Shown here piece after piece: positions 33,499-45,978 of a DNA stretch of 64,000 nt (position 1 is the first letter of the stretch; each line of letters opens with the position of its first letter). This DNA is from Yamagishiella unicocca (Eukaryota > Chlorophyta > Chlorophyceae > Chlamydomonadales > Volvocaceae). The translations under genes and the position numbers were made by a program. Under the pieces are notes generated by a model, which had not been told where the DNA came from, searched no databases, and worked only from the letters and a program-made list of their open reading frames with translations. The DNA lies in NCBI GenBank assembly GCA_003116995.1, contig BDSL01000086.1:372001-436000 (forward strand), given 5' to 3'.

Positions 33499-36305
33499 TT
33501 ACGCCGGAGCCACCTTAGCAGAGTCGCTTCCCTCCAGCGCCCTGCGCTGACTGTAACCGCGTTGGGACCTGCGGAACGCCATTGAAGGGGTGTGCCCGAA
33601 GGTAAGTGCCGTCTTCAAAATGCTTAACAGGCCTGGGAGAGCTTTAGGGGAACAAACGCACTTCCCCACAACAAATCCCAAACACCCATAGGACAAATTA
33701 ATGGCAAGCCTACTCACTTGCTCTCCATGGCAAAGCGCATGGAGCCCTGGTGCAGCCCCTCAGCCACCTCCTCCGCGCTCCACTCGCGCATGTAGTAGTC
33801 CTCCTCCTCGGCACCCTCTTTCGGTCCCGTCAGCATTGAACCCCACATGGGGAAGTGGATGAAGAAGAGCGGAAGAGTAAGGCAGATGATCATGATTCCC
33901 ATGTACACGAGGCCATCCGCCTTGGTCAGCCTGCGGGCAAAGAAGATCGATGTGCAAGGGACCCGTCAGCCAGGAGGTATGCAAAGTGCGTTGAGTGTGA
34001 ATGCAGGAATACTGGGCAGAGCATCGGACACATTCGGGCCAGAAACGTAACGATAGTATGTGACACATGGAGCAGACAGGCGCCACCCCTGTCAACCTAC
34101 ACACTCAACCCGTCCGAGTTGCCGGATGCAACTTACTTGACTTGCCAGCCCGCCTTGCCCGCGAACCAGATGGCCTGCGTTATGGCAGCTCCCGTGTTCC
34201 CACCGGCGCCCACCAGGCCCGATACGACTCCGTAGGCACGGCGGGAGACGAAGGGAGTGACGCCGAAGTGCAGACCACAGGCCTGCTGGCAAAAGATGCT
34301 GAAAATCACCATGACGATGATGGTCGCCGAAAGGCTGTAGGAGACTTTGCCCATAGCGATGCAGAAGACACCGCCGAGCGTCTGAATGATCCACAACGCC
34401 CACAACCGGCCGCGCATGCCGAAGAACTTGGCAACGTAGTCGGACAACATGCCGCCGGAGGCGCGCGTGAAGATGTTCATCAAGCCAAAAATGGCACCTA
34501 GAGCGCCGGCCACAGTGAGGCTGAGCCCGAACTGGTCGAACAAGTATTCAGTAATAATGTTATCGACGGTCAGCTCGACGCCAAAGGAGTAGCCGTAGGT
34601 GAGGGCAAGGATCCAAGCCCTGCAGGGACAAAATATTGGTCGAGGGTGTAAGTGGAAAGTGAATTGGGTCCGAGGGCAATGCGCGAGTTGGGATACTGCA
34701 GGCCGTAATACTGCAGGCCGTAAGCTCAGCAGCAGCATCCACTTAAGGGTCTGTTGACTGTCGTACCCACCTGTAGTTGCCAAGGCCGCACTTGAGAACA
34801 GGCCAGAGCGCGCCCTTGCTTTTGAGGGTTCCGTCCTTCTTGAGGTCGCGATAGTCCTTGCCCGAGGGGTGGTCAATGCCGAGCATCAGGGTCGAAAATG
34901 CGTTGAGGATGAAGATGCCGCCTGGCACGAAGAAAGACCAGCGCCATGCCTGGAAGCCAGGAGTGCCGGTGTCCTTGATTCCCTCGTAGATCAGCGGCAT
35001 GATAAGTAGGCATGCGCCGCCGCCCATGTTGCCCCAGCCGGCGGAGATGGCATTAGCGGTGCCCACGATGCGCACGTTGAACATGCTGTGATGTGCAATG
35101 TGAACACAGCAGAGGAGGGTCAGCCGGATGTGCGATAATTGAAAATGCAGCCAAAAGGCGCGGGATACCCCTACAAATCGAAAGCTGCAACATCAGCGAC
35201 ATAGCGACAGAAGCAGGTGAATAGGCAAATGGAGGCTGCAACTCACTCAAGCACATGAAACACAGACCCACACAGACCTTGTTCTCAGATGCGAATGGGT
35301 ACTTCAGATGGAAACGCATGTGTTAATTACGGCGCTCATGCGCTTTGGATTTATAACCTTCTCTCCGCAACTCACCTGCCGCACCAGAACTGGCAGCATA
35401 CGAACATGCAGAGACTGCAGCCGATGAAGAAACGAGTCGCAGCGAAGGTGGAGAAGTCCGTCACCAGTGACATACAGAACACGGCGGGTGCAGTCAGGAG
35501 CATGGTGGCAGCGCTCCCATACCGGGGGCCTGCGTGTGTCGGAGCGTACATAAGTAAGCGAGGAAAGTGAATGGAATGAAGAGGACCGTTGGGTACCGAC
35601 AAACCCGATTTGCAATGGCAACCAAATGTCGTTAAGCAATAAACACTATGTTCGGCAGTATCCTTCGCCGCTTAAACCCTTCCATTACGACCGGCACCTA
35701 CCCACGGTGTCGACAAACGCTCCCATGAATAGACGTGCTCCTATGGCGCCGCATACAGCCGCCACACCAGCATTGCCTAGCTGTGACTTTGTGAGGTGAA
35801 GGTCGTCACGGATGACTGGCAGCAGCGCTGCCGGCGCGAAAGTCGCCACGAAGGACATAAAGAAGGAAATCCAGGAGAGCTGCGTTGGGGAGGAAGCAGT
35901 GCAAGCGGCAAAGCGAGCAAGTACTTACAAATGGATGTCGCCTATCTATCAAGCTGCACATGGGCCCGTCCACGTGTTTAGCGCTAGCGAACGGCAAGTA
36001 CACTAGGTATCAGCTCTACGGCGCGCAGAGTTCCACGTCCGCCACGACGCCGTAGGGCTATGTGCTGCTTCTTGTAGCCAGGGCAAACGAGACAAAGGTA
36101 GCGAGGTGGGCTGCTGGAGTCCGGAGGCATTAAAAAAGGCAGCGCCTGTACTCACGTGAAAAGCCATCATATGCGGCTGGGTGAAGCGCCAGACAGGCAT
36201 ACCCTTCGACTTTCCTTCCAAGTCTAATTCATAGGGAAACTTTTTGTAGGTCTCTGCGCACACTTCGCCTTTCATCGCCACATCGTCCATGGCTGGTGTC
36301 GCCAT
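33499..36305 (-). CDS. NRT2: High-affinity nitrate transporter, NRT2 family (copy B)
   Basis: Paralogue of copy A and the one that shares a promoter region with NAR2. Exons on the minus strand: 36305-36156, 35879-35702, 35529-35376, 35085-34771, 34619-34137, 33930-33718 and 33568-33499, all in phase, giving 520 residues. It carries the same two nitrate signatures ([40 protein letters not shown]) and the same helices. The N-terminus ([22 protein letters not shown]) and the last exon ([15 protein letters not shown]...) differ strongly from copy A, while the middle is nearly identical. The extra intron 34620-34770 interrupts the [15 protein letters not shown] region where copy A is continuous. 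Its divergent pairing with NAR2 resembles the NRT2.1-NAR2 pair of Chlamydomonas. Confidence 0.96.
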
Positions 36306-36745
36306 TCTTTCGCCAAGTGTGATGAACCAAGAAGGACTCAGGTGGCGAAATGATAACAATACCGGTAACTCAGCCAACCCCTAGGAACATGTACCGTCAA
36401 GACCACGGGGGTGTTAACGAACTGTGAGTGAAATGAACCACGTGCCGAAGTAATCACGAGAAAGGGATCGTGTTATGATGTGGGTCCATGTGAGCATATC
36501 AAGAAAAAGTGTTCAGGGATGGTCTCTTCTGTCCGCGTCGTACAGGCACATGGCCCTAACCACTTGACGAGCAACTGGACGAGCACGGTGCCCCTTCTCC
36601 GCAAAGGGCCTTCGGCGAAGGGCCGCGCAGCGTCTAGCCGCCAGCCTCCATAAATAGGTAACTCGGACATCTAACTTCATATCACAAGTTTCAGCGATAA
36701 ACATCATACCTGCTCTGACCAGCATATATTCCAGCCGTGTTTACA
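36306..36745. promoter_or_regulatory. Bidirectional promoter region, NRT2 copy B / NAR2
   Basis: Only 440 bp separate the start codons of two divergent genes whose products work as a pair, so shared nitrate and ammonium control elements are expected here. A CATAAATAGG string near 36648-36657 is TATA-like for NAR2, about 90 bp before its ATG. A small GC-rich inverted repeat (CCTTCGGCGAAGG) lies at 36608-36620. No RWP-RK (NIT2) site was identified with confidence. Confidence 0.6.
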
Positions 36746-37979
36746 ATGCAGTTTGCGGCTATCATTGTGCTGTCTATATTGGCTCTGGTTCCAAGTATAA
36801 ATGGTGAAGCAGGCAGCGCACCACCGGCGCCAAAGCCCGGCTCCCCGAGTGAGTAGTCAGGCAACGATAAGTTTCATAATGACTACTTGCTTCAATCTGT
36901 TTCAGCGCATGTGTACATATGTGCGCTCTCTATTTAGCTTATTCCTCTGTACTCGCGCACAGTTTTAACTGATGAAGTAATGTTCCGAACGTACATTCTG
37001 ACAATTAACCTCTGTCGTGTGTCCTATTACGCAGCCTACACAATGTTGGCCAACTACACGGGCCAGATAGCTATTTCCGTGTCCCAAGCGACCGCGGGCG
37101 TCGACGTATGGACACCGCACACATGTAACGCGACAACCTTTGGCGCAGCTTGCAACCAGCCGGTGCTGATTGGCGGCAGCGATGCGGAAGTGAAGATCAA
37201 GTACAGTGTCAAGAACACATCTGTACCTTTCAGGACTTGGAAGAATGGCACACCCCATGAGGTTGTCATTCGTCTAGACTACCACGCGTCCTCCCAGGTT
37301 GACCGCGGCTGGCGCAAGAAGAACCAGGCTTACCCCGGGGTAAGATTATGTCGCTAATGTGATGTGAATAGTGCATTTGGTCCTAAACAGGGGCCTAACG
37401 TGCCTTGACGTCGGGTAGGGGCTGAAAGGGCAATGACTACATCATGCCGCCACCTTAACTGAGCTCTAGTAGCTTCGCGTGTGTTAGGTCCCACGCATCA
37501 TCAGGACACTAAACTCTAGCGCTCTTCAGCGAATGCGATGCCCGCTGATTTCCGGCATCGTATTCGTATTCCGTTTATTTGCTCCACCTGAACCATGTAT
37601 CCCCCTCCCTGCTCTCACCCTACAGCACGGCTGGCACGCCAAGTGGACCATCGCCACTCTCCCTTGGGCTACTTTTGGCGAGGCTATCTGGTACCTGGCC
37701 GAGGCCGATGAGGTGACGGACGCTCTTCTGTACCCCGAGGTCTGCGTAATCTGCACCTTCACCGACGGCTCTCAGGATTACTGTCAGTGCGACCGACGCA
37801 ACGGTGCCACCAACACTTTGACGGTCGAGACGGCAGTAGAAAATTCCATTACGCCGGCGATGCGGGGCTCGGCCATTGCGCTGTCTGTCTTCGCCCCCGT
37901 GTTCCTCATAGTGTACGCTGTTAGCGACTCGATGTATTACAAGCGCACTGGCAAGTCCCTGCGGATTGCACACGCCTGA
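36746..37979 (+). CDS. NAR2: NAR2/NRT3-type partner protein of NRT2 nitrate transporters
   Basis: Small membrane-anchored subunit needed for NRT2 function and targeting at the plasma membrane. Exons 36746-36848, 37035-37339 and 37626-37979 join in phase, giving 253 residues. The N-terminus MQFAAIIVLSILALVPSING is a signal peptide. The extracellular domain contains YSVKNTSVPFRTWKNG, GWRKKNQAYPG/HGWHAKWTIA and the Cys-rich stretch CVICTFTDGSQDYCQC. A single transmembrane helix (SAIALSVFAPVFLIVYAVS) and a short basic tail SMYYKRTGKSLR close the protein. Length and layout fit the NAR2 family. It is head-to-head with NRT2 copy B and upstream of NIT1 on the same strand, which supports the assignment. 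Confidence 0.94.
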
Positions 37980-39051
37980 TGGGAAGTCATGAGCACCTAT
38001 GATGCTTGGAGGGCTTGGCGGGAACACCTTGGGAATGCTCGGTAAGCGCACCAGCTGCCGTTCGGGGGCGTCGCCATTGGCGGATGAGAGTGTGCACTCT
38101 GTGTGCAGGGGTAACTCGAAAGGACACATACAGATGTGTATTATTGCATTGTGACGAACCGCGTTGTGGCAATGCCGGCGTTGAGGGGGGGAGCTGCGGA
38201 GACGCGGTAATGCAGCGAAGGCACAAATGTTACGAGGCCTATTTGGGGCACCTGTGCAGAAACGTCAACAAGATAGGAACACTTGCAGTGCATACCGTAG
38301 GTAGGATTGACTTTGACGCAGAGTGTAGTTGTCCTGAATTAGCGTTAGAGAGAACTGTGGTTAGCTCGGCTTGCATGAGGGCGTAGTCCGGTTGGTGCAG
38401 CAAATGGGAACCAATCTAGGTGACCGTCACGCTGTCAATTCGGTGCCGCTGTTGCTTTAATCTACTGTATATTAGCGCACATGGGTTGCGTGGTTATGAT
38501 GACTCACATGGTGGCGGCTGTGAACACCTCTGCGAAGTTTAGCCTGACGCCTAAGTCAGGATGGAGCAAGCGTAACTAGAGGTGGCCCGCGGACAAGCTG
38601 GGTGCTTGATGCGTATGTAACGCAACAGAACCATACATGCTGATCGAAGTACTCACATTGGTTCACAACAGCACGTACGCCTCTTGTGGTCTCTGTCTGT
38701 CAGGGACATACAGCACAGCAAGGCATACACGGGCATACCGGTATCAGGGCAAGAGCTATACATGCAAGATTTGTATTGCGTCCATTTCAGTCATTCGACT
38801 ATGTTACCCGGATGAACCAGGTAATTTTGGTCTGTGTCTTTGGTACTGATAATCCTTAACGAAGGTCTGTTGTATGGATCCTTGCGTGTTGGAGCCTGGC
38901 GGAGGTGTAGTTATATTTTTCCGGCAGCACTCCATCATCGCAGAGCAGTATCGGGGAGGTAATTGTTCCGGCACTGCCACAAACATGGGCTGCTGTATGG
39001 GCAACAGATTTTTAGGGTACATCCGCTGGCCTGCTAGCAGTCAGTGCTACA

Positions 39052-39135
39052 GTGGGCCCCAGGGCGTCAGGTAGATATAGAGCCGTCGGGCGCATCGCCC
39101 GCTGACACAGAAGAGACGCAGGAAGAAGAAAACCG
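39052..39135 (+). repeat. Dispersed repeat, copy 1
   Basis: The stretch GGGCCCCAGGGCGTCAGGTA followed by GAGCCGTCGGGCGCATCGCCC and GACGCAGGA-type sequence resembles 61148-61220 over about 75 bp with small gaps. In one frame it reads EPSGASPADTEETQEEE, a charged linker-like peptide, so it may be a fragment of a mobile element. Confidence 0.6.
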
Positions 39136-39699
39136 TTCAGCTGGGGAACGGCAAATCACCAGTTATACTTCTGGTCTGGAACCCACTGTAACCGTTACAA
39201 CAAGGTCCGAGGGAACGAACAGCCTGGTACTATTTGCGACAGTGGGCTTCAGACCGAAAGGCAGAACTACCGGGCACATAGCTGGACACTGAAGGAGATG
39301 AAAAGAACAGAAACCCTTCCACAATACCTTGTTTCACGGCACCGGGTGTGAACTCGAAGCGTAAGCTTCGCCGCAGGTATGCACTGCGCCTTTACTACAT
39401 CTATCATGACGTATTTGTGATGGCTCCGCCATCGTCCATCACGCACGTCCTCCCAAACATCCGCCATGCATTGACTTCAACATCGTTGAACTTTTGGGGT
39501 TTCGGGGTTCTGCCCAGGGGTCGTGACATGCCTTTCAGTGTGATAGCAGCAACCCACGAGAATGTATACGAAGCCAGGACAATGACGCGAGGCTTGCAGA
39601 CGACTACTGTGCTGGGCTGTGGGCACAGGGATGCTGCCTGAAGTGAGCATTGCACTTGTAGGCTCCTACCTAGTTGGCATATGCTGTGTGTGCAGCCGC

Positions 39700-39732
39700 T
39701 TAACCTTGGTTAATGAAATAAACCAAGGTTAA
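39700..39732. other. Perfect 12-bp inverted repeat, 9-nt loop
   Basis: TTAACCTTGGTT at 39700-39711 and AACCAAGGTTAA at 39721-39732 are exact reverse complements around the loop AATGAAATA. The same AACCAAGGTTA core recurs at 41079-41090, about 80 bp before the NIT1 start codon. Confidence 0.85.
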
Positions 39733-41170
39733 CCATCTAACCGCCCAAAACGACATCATTCTAGTGTGTAGTACTGTGGTGTGATGTGGCGTGGTGTGGC
39801 GTCGCCTTTCGTCGCCTTTCCCCGGCCGTTTGCCTGGTCAGTCCATGTTTGGGTTGAGGTTTGTCACGCATTCGGCATAGCGCCCCTTGTGCATGTGAAT
39901 GGGACCGTCGTTCAATCACCCGTGCAGTATCATGAATTTTGTTGCGCGGCATGCATATGATAACGCAAGTACCGGTATTGTCGAGCCCCTGGCATGATGC
40001 TGAAAACGGAACCGGCTCTCACATCATTGCTACAATGCAGATGTATACATATTATTTGTCAGGACTAGCGATGCCTTCTAATCATCAGAACCGTGTTTGC
40101 TAGCGCCCTAGGGTTCCCTGTAGTACAAGCGCGAGTTTTCTTGGAATGAAAGCTTGAAGTACATTCTAACCATTATAACTTGTCGTGTGCGTGTTTTCTG
40201 CTGCGTATCTTACGTCGTGTTTCAATTGAGAAGAGGGGATATGGACCTTTTGGCATGCCGCCAGGTTAGTACAGTCACTGCCCTTGTTTGGGATATGCGT
40301 CAACAAGTATCGTGGCTACAAATCTTGGAAAACAAGGAATCTAAGCACCCCGACTGTTGGGAACCGCGCGGCCTATGACGGACTGAGATGCGGAGCTTCG
40401 GCTGTCGCTCACTGCCAGGCAAAGCGGCGTAACATGATCTTCACTATAAAGTAATATTCCTGATCGCTGAACGCTTCTGTAAATGCCTGCTGGGGGGTCG
40501 GCGGCGCACATGTGAGTAACTGCTACCGGCCAATACTAGGGTTCCTTACTCGTAAAAAGTGGCCGACAGTGCGACAGACCAGGCCTTTAAACAGCGCGAT
40601 TTCTTCAAGCATCATGACAAAATAAAACGTTCATTTATCATATGACAGAGTGTCTCATGACCGTCACACGACATGTCGCGTATGGTCACTAGTGAAGCGA
40701 CGTACTCCATTACTAGCCTGGGATAATGGCAGTATCTAAGTGAACACAATAAAGATAAGCAACCAACGGGCACTTGTGCAGGAAAAGTGCAGTGGCCTCG
40801 AGTAAGGGCCCACGTTAAGCCAACTACGCCCCTTTTGGGTACGACGACCTGTACGGAAAGCTGGTGGCTCAACGACCTACCGCGGGGCACCTGACGCCGC
40901 CGTATGGGACGTTCCAGTGTGTTACTTCATATAGCTTTAAGCATAATATTATACAACATATGCAGCTTTGACTGTATCCATTGGACGCAAGAGTCCAGCT
41001 GGTGCCGATTGAGAGGCAAACTTGTTATCTGCACGCAGTTGTGCTACTTCACAATATACTTAATAGGGCATAATTATAACCAAGGTTATTGACTTCCGCT
41101 TGTGGTACGGTCTTCCGGACCTCGCCAGACAGTCAGGACGCTCGCTTTCCACCGTGTTCCATCAGTCACA

Positions 41171-44100
41171 ATGACAACAGCAACCCCAACGGAGCCTGTT
41201 GCAACAGTATCCCAGGCTATGGAGCTCGGCGCTCCGTATGAGCCGTCGTTGACGCCTGACCATCCAGACTGGCAGCTTCATGTGCCGGCTGCCCAGGTCG
41301 ACAAGAAGGACCAGGATACGCCTGACAGCTGGGTGCGCCGCGATCCCCGGATTCTGCGCTTGACAGGCCGCCACCCGCTCAACTGCGAGCCACCAATGGA
41401 CGTCCTGATGCAGTATGGGTTTATCACCCCGCCCGCTGTGCACTTCGTTCGCAATCACGGCGCGGCACCGCGCATTCCATGGTCAGAGCATCGCATTGAG
41501 ATCAATGGCGTTGTTGGCAAACCCCTGGTGCTGACTATGGATGAGATTGTCGCTCTTCCGTCGGTTACCTTCCCCGTCACACTGGTGTGCGCGGGGAACC
41601 GACGCAAGGAGGAGAATATGTTGAAGAAGTCCATCGGCTTCAACTGGGGCCCATCTGCCACCAGCACCACCTACTGGACAGGAGTACGCCTGCGGGACGT
41701 CCTGAAGCTGGCGGATATCAAGGTGGGCAGGGATAGCGGATCGATGGGGCCCTTGACAGTGCAGATTTGTTGAGGGGGAAGAGTCGCAGTCCATATTTGA
41801 CCGTGCGTAGTCACGATCCCTGGGATACGAATAGAAAGCTGAAGCAATGAAACGCAAATCATTTTGGGAATAGCATTGCTGCTTGTTACACGAGTCTTTG
41901 CGCAGTTTGGTGCACGCGGCAATGCAGGCCAACGTCATCAACCCGACTGCGTTGCCTCTCTCACAAAGTAGGGCCCAAGCCTTGTCTTGCCCGCGGCTTC
42001 GTTGACACTCTCGCCACCGGCCCATATTTCCCAGACCCCGGAGGAGGGAGCCAACTTCGTCGCCTTCCGCGGGCCAAAGGGCGAGCTGCCTCGCGGTGAC
42101 GACGGCTCGTACGGAACCTCTCTGACGTACTCGAAGGCCATGGATCCTTCTTCAGACGTCATAATTGCGTACAAGCAAAACCACCGGTGCGTGCGGATTG
42201 CGTGTATGCCGCATCGTGACCGCCTAGATTCTGCCGCTGCGTAGCCCCTTTATGCCCAAGGCTCCAAACTCCTCCTCCCCGTGTATTTACCTGGTGGCCT
42301 CTGTGGACTGCAGGTGGCTGACCCCCGACCACGGGTTCCCGGTGCGCATGATTATCCCCGGCTTCATCGGCGGCCGCATGGTCAAGTGGCTGTCGGAGAT
42401 CACCGTGATGGAGCAGGAGTCGCAGAACTTCTACCACTTTATGGACAACCGTGTGCTACCGTCGCACGTAGACGAGGCGCTGGCTAAGGAGGAGGGTGAG
42501 CAAGCAGGGCGCAGGGGGCAGGGCAGGGGGAGGAGCGACGTGGAGGTAGGGATGGGGATGGCGGCTTGGCGGATCAGGTTCGACCAAGATGCGGTCACCG
42601 ACCGCTGGGCCGGGCCAGATACGTTTGCGCAGCTCCAGTCATGTCAAAAATCAGTCACTTTTCATCCGCCTAGAACCTCGTATGTTGGCCGTTTCACTCC
42701 ATCTGGGCGGGCACGATATGTTCCGTCATTCTCCTGACGCGCGCAGCGTGATTGCATCGCATGTTCCCACACCACACCTCCCGTTTCCTCGCCCTCCGTG
42801 CTGTAGGCTGGTGGTACAAGCCGGAGTTTATCATCAACGACCTCAACATCAACTCCGCCGTAGCTAAGCCCTGGCACGACGAGGTGGTCCGCCTGGATAC
42901 CAACCGCCCCTACACGATGCGCGGATACGCGTACGCAGGCAGGTGGCGGGAGGGCTGGGGCGCGCACTGGCTGGGGATGTGATATCACCTTGAGGTATCC
43001 GTGGACCCGCGAGAAGCCACGGATAGCGACGGGCTCGCTATGGGGAGTACGAGGAGGCCGATGCATGGCGTGCCGTGCATCCCTTCATATTGCGCATGCG
43101 TCAATGCCGCGACTCAACCCCGTGTGCTGCCCTTCCCGACACGCAGGCGGCGGCCGCAAGATCATCCGCTGCGAGGTGTCGCTTGATGACGGCAAGACGT
43201 GGCGGCTGGGGGACATCCAGCGCTTCGAGAAGCCCAACGAGTACGGTGAGTAGCCGCCGATCAGGGCGCACCCCCAGCACCCAACCCTAGTACCCTACGC
43301 CTTCCACCCCGCGAAGCTTCACTCGCCTTGGCGGCCCCGCATCACGCCAGGCGCCCCGTACCAGCCAGCCACCCCGTTGCCGTCATCTCTCGCCGTCACG
43401 CCATGCAACGCACAATCCTCATCCCTCTGTAACTATTCATTACACCCGTGCAGGCAAGCACTGGTGCTGGGTCCACTGGACGCTGGACTTGATGACGTTT
43501 GACTTCCTGACCGCTAAGGAGGTCCTCGTGCGTGCTTGGGACGAGACCATGAACACGCAGCCGGCGGTGATCACCTGGAACCTTATGGGCATGATGAACA
43601 ACTGCTACTTCAGGTGCGGGTGTTTGAGGTGAAGGCGGGAGGTACGGCTGGGACGGACCGCAGCAGCAGCAGAAGGAGGAGAAAGGGTAGGGCGAGCGCG
43701 CTAGGTGATGCGGCCTGAACGGTACCCAGCAGCGCTTCCTCGGCAAAGTTGTTTTCGAGTGGTGCTTCATACCGTATCGCCTTGTTCGCGAAAAGTAAAT
43801 CGACGCGCGGTGCTATTGCTGCTGCTGCTATTACTGCTGCAGGATCAAGATCCTCCCACAGGTGGACGAGGATGGCGTCATGGGGCTGCGCTTCCAGCAC
43901 CCGGCGCCCGTGGAGCTGGGCGAGAAGGGTAACATGGGGTGGCGGGAGGAGGACAACCTCGTGGCCCAGGCGGTGGCGGCGGCAAAGGAGGGGGGCAGCA
44001 TGGCGCCACCTCCGCCGGTGGCGGCTGTCGGCGCCGCTGCGCCCCGCAATTACACGATGGAGGAGGTGGCGGTGCACAGCACGGAAGAGAGCTGCTGGTT

Positions 44101-45978
44101 CGTGCACGAGGGCAAGGTAGGAGTTTGAGATCTTCCGGGCGGCGGTGGAAGGTGCTGGGAAAAATGGTGGGATAGGGTCGAGGGGTAGAGGGCTTGAAAC
44201 GGCGTTTGGTATTTCAATCGTCTGTATGGCGTTCGATTGCCGCGTCAGGTGCCGTTCGAGCCCTTTCGATACCTTCAGTAGCACATTCGTCTTGCGACAC
44301 ATGCGTCTTGCGACACGGCGTCTTGAGCATCCCCGTTCCGACCTCCCGGGCTCTGTCACAGGTGTACGACGCCACGCCGTACCTGGACGAGCACCCCGGC
44401 GGTGCGGAGTCGATCCTCATCAGCGCCGGGGCAGACGCTACGGACGAGTTCAACTCCATTCACTCGTCAAAAGCCAAGGCCATGCTAGCAAAATATTACA
44501 TCGGCGACTTGGTCGCAAGCAAGCCGGCGGATCCAGCAGCGGCGGCTGAGCCGCAGCCGGTTCCTAGCACATCGGTGAGTCCTCATCCGTTTTGGCCTCG
44601 ACAGCCATCAGTCGATATCCGCATTGTTCTCAGTTGTCGTACGAGAGATGCCACGTTGTCGGCCTGGTTGCTGGGACACAGTTGGTCTGGTAAGAAAAGT
44701 AGCGCACCTACCCCATCTCGCCACCCTCTCATGTTTTTGTTCCCCTTGCTCCGGTCGGCCCCTCGGTCAGGCGCCTGTGGTCGACCCTCTAGTGGTGCTT
44801 AACCCGCGGCAAAAGGTGAAGTTGCCGCTGGTGGAGCGCATCGAGCTCAACCGCAACACCCGCATATTCCGCTTCGGCCTGCCCAGCGCCGAGCACCGGA
44901 TAGGGCTGCCCGTGGGCAAGCACGTGTTCGTTTACGCGCCGATAGGCGGGGAGAACGTGATGCGAGCTTACACGCCCATCAGCGGCGATGAAGAGCTGGG
45001 TCGGCTAGACATGCTCATCAAGGCAAGTACCGCCATCGCGGCGATTCCGGGTTTGGTCCGCAATCATAGCGAGGGGTTGGTGTCTGCTAGCCGCGCTAAC
45101 CTGCCCCCGGACGCCGGCGGATTGCGCCACCGCCTGCGTTCGGAGCGAAGGGAAAGGGTGCTTGTGTCTGCCTTGTGTTGAGTCACGCCCTCGCTCCAAC
45201 TCACCCATGCCGTACCTTACTTCCGTTTGGACAGGTGTACTATGCCAACGAGCACCCGGCGTTCCCCGACGGCGGCAAGATGTCTCAGCACTTCGAGTCA
45301 CTCAAGATCGGTGACCTGGTGGAGTTCAAGGGCCCGATTGGCCACTTCGTGTACGACGGCCGCAGCTCGTACACCCTCAACGGCAAAGTCCACAAGCGCG
45401 CGACGCATATGTCATTCGTCGCCGGCGGCACGGGAATTACGCCGTGCTACGCAGTGATCAAGGCGGCGCTGAAGGACCCGCAGGACACCACGCGGCTGAG
45501 CCTCGTGTTCGCCAACAACACCGAGGAGGACATCCTGTTGCGGGAGGAGCTCGACGAGCTGGCCAACAACCACCCCGACCGATTCCACCTATGGTACGTC
45601 AGTCCTTCATTGGGCGGCACCGCTGTCATGTGAAGTTTGCTTTCCGCCGCAGCCGCCCGATTCGGACTCGGATTCCTCGTCGTTTCCTAATCACTAATTC
45701 AGCCCATTTATTCAAAAACAAGCTTTCTATTTTTGACTGAAAATAAAAATCGTTTTTTCGCCCGGCCGCGCAGGTACACGGTGTCCCAGGCCAGCAGCGC
45801 GGACTGGAAGTTCTCGATCGGTCGCGTCACGGAGGAGATGTTCCGGGAGCACCTGTTCGTGTGTAAGGGCGAGGAGAGCCTGTCGCTCATGTGCGGTCCC
45901 CCGGGCATGTTGGAGCACTGCTGCGTCCCCTACCTGACGGCTATGGGCTACTCGAAGGAGCAGATGATCCACTTCTAA
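41171..45978 (+). CDS. NIT1: NAD(P)H-nitrate reductase
   Basis: Cytosolic enzyme reducing nitrate to nitrite through Mo-cofactor, haem and FAD. Exons 41171-41722, 42035-42186, 42314-42495, 42807-42938, 43147-43245, 43454-43613, 43843-44116, 44362-44574, 44771-45022, 45235-45593 and 45774-45978 join in phase, giving 859 residues. Mo domain: [12 protein letters not shown] with the Mo-binding Cys; dimerisation part [17 protein letters not shown] and [16 protein letters not shown]. Cytochrome b5 domain: [10 protein letters not shown] and [10 protein letters not shown] provide the two haem His. FAD/NAD(P)H domain: [27 protein letters not shown] and the C-terminal KEQMIHF. No plant-type R-x-x-S-x-P 14-3-3 site is visible in the first hinge. 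Introns 42939-43146 and 45023-45234 have GC donors. The ATG at 41171 is chosen because the only earlier in-frame start is a GTG. Confidence 0.97.

Larger units (their letters stand above)
37980..41170. other. Spacer between NAR2 and NIT1
   Basis: About 3.2 kb with the NAR2 3' end and the NIT1 promoter. It holds the dispersed repeat at 39052-39135 and the hairpin at 39700-39732. Otherwise it is AT-rich, with no recognised gene. Confidence 0.5.

Noticed and set aside
41102..41170. Extended N-terminus of NIT1
   Set aside because: Begins with GTG; the ATG at 41171 gives the expected nitrate reductase N-terminus.
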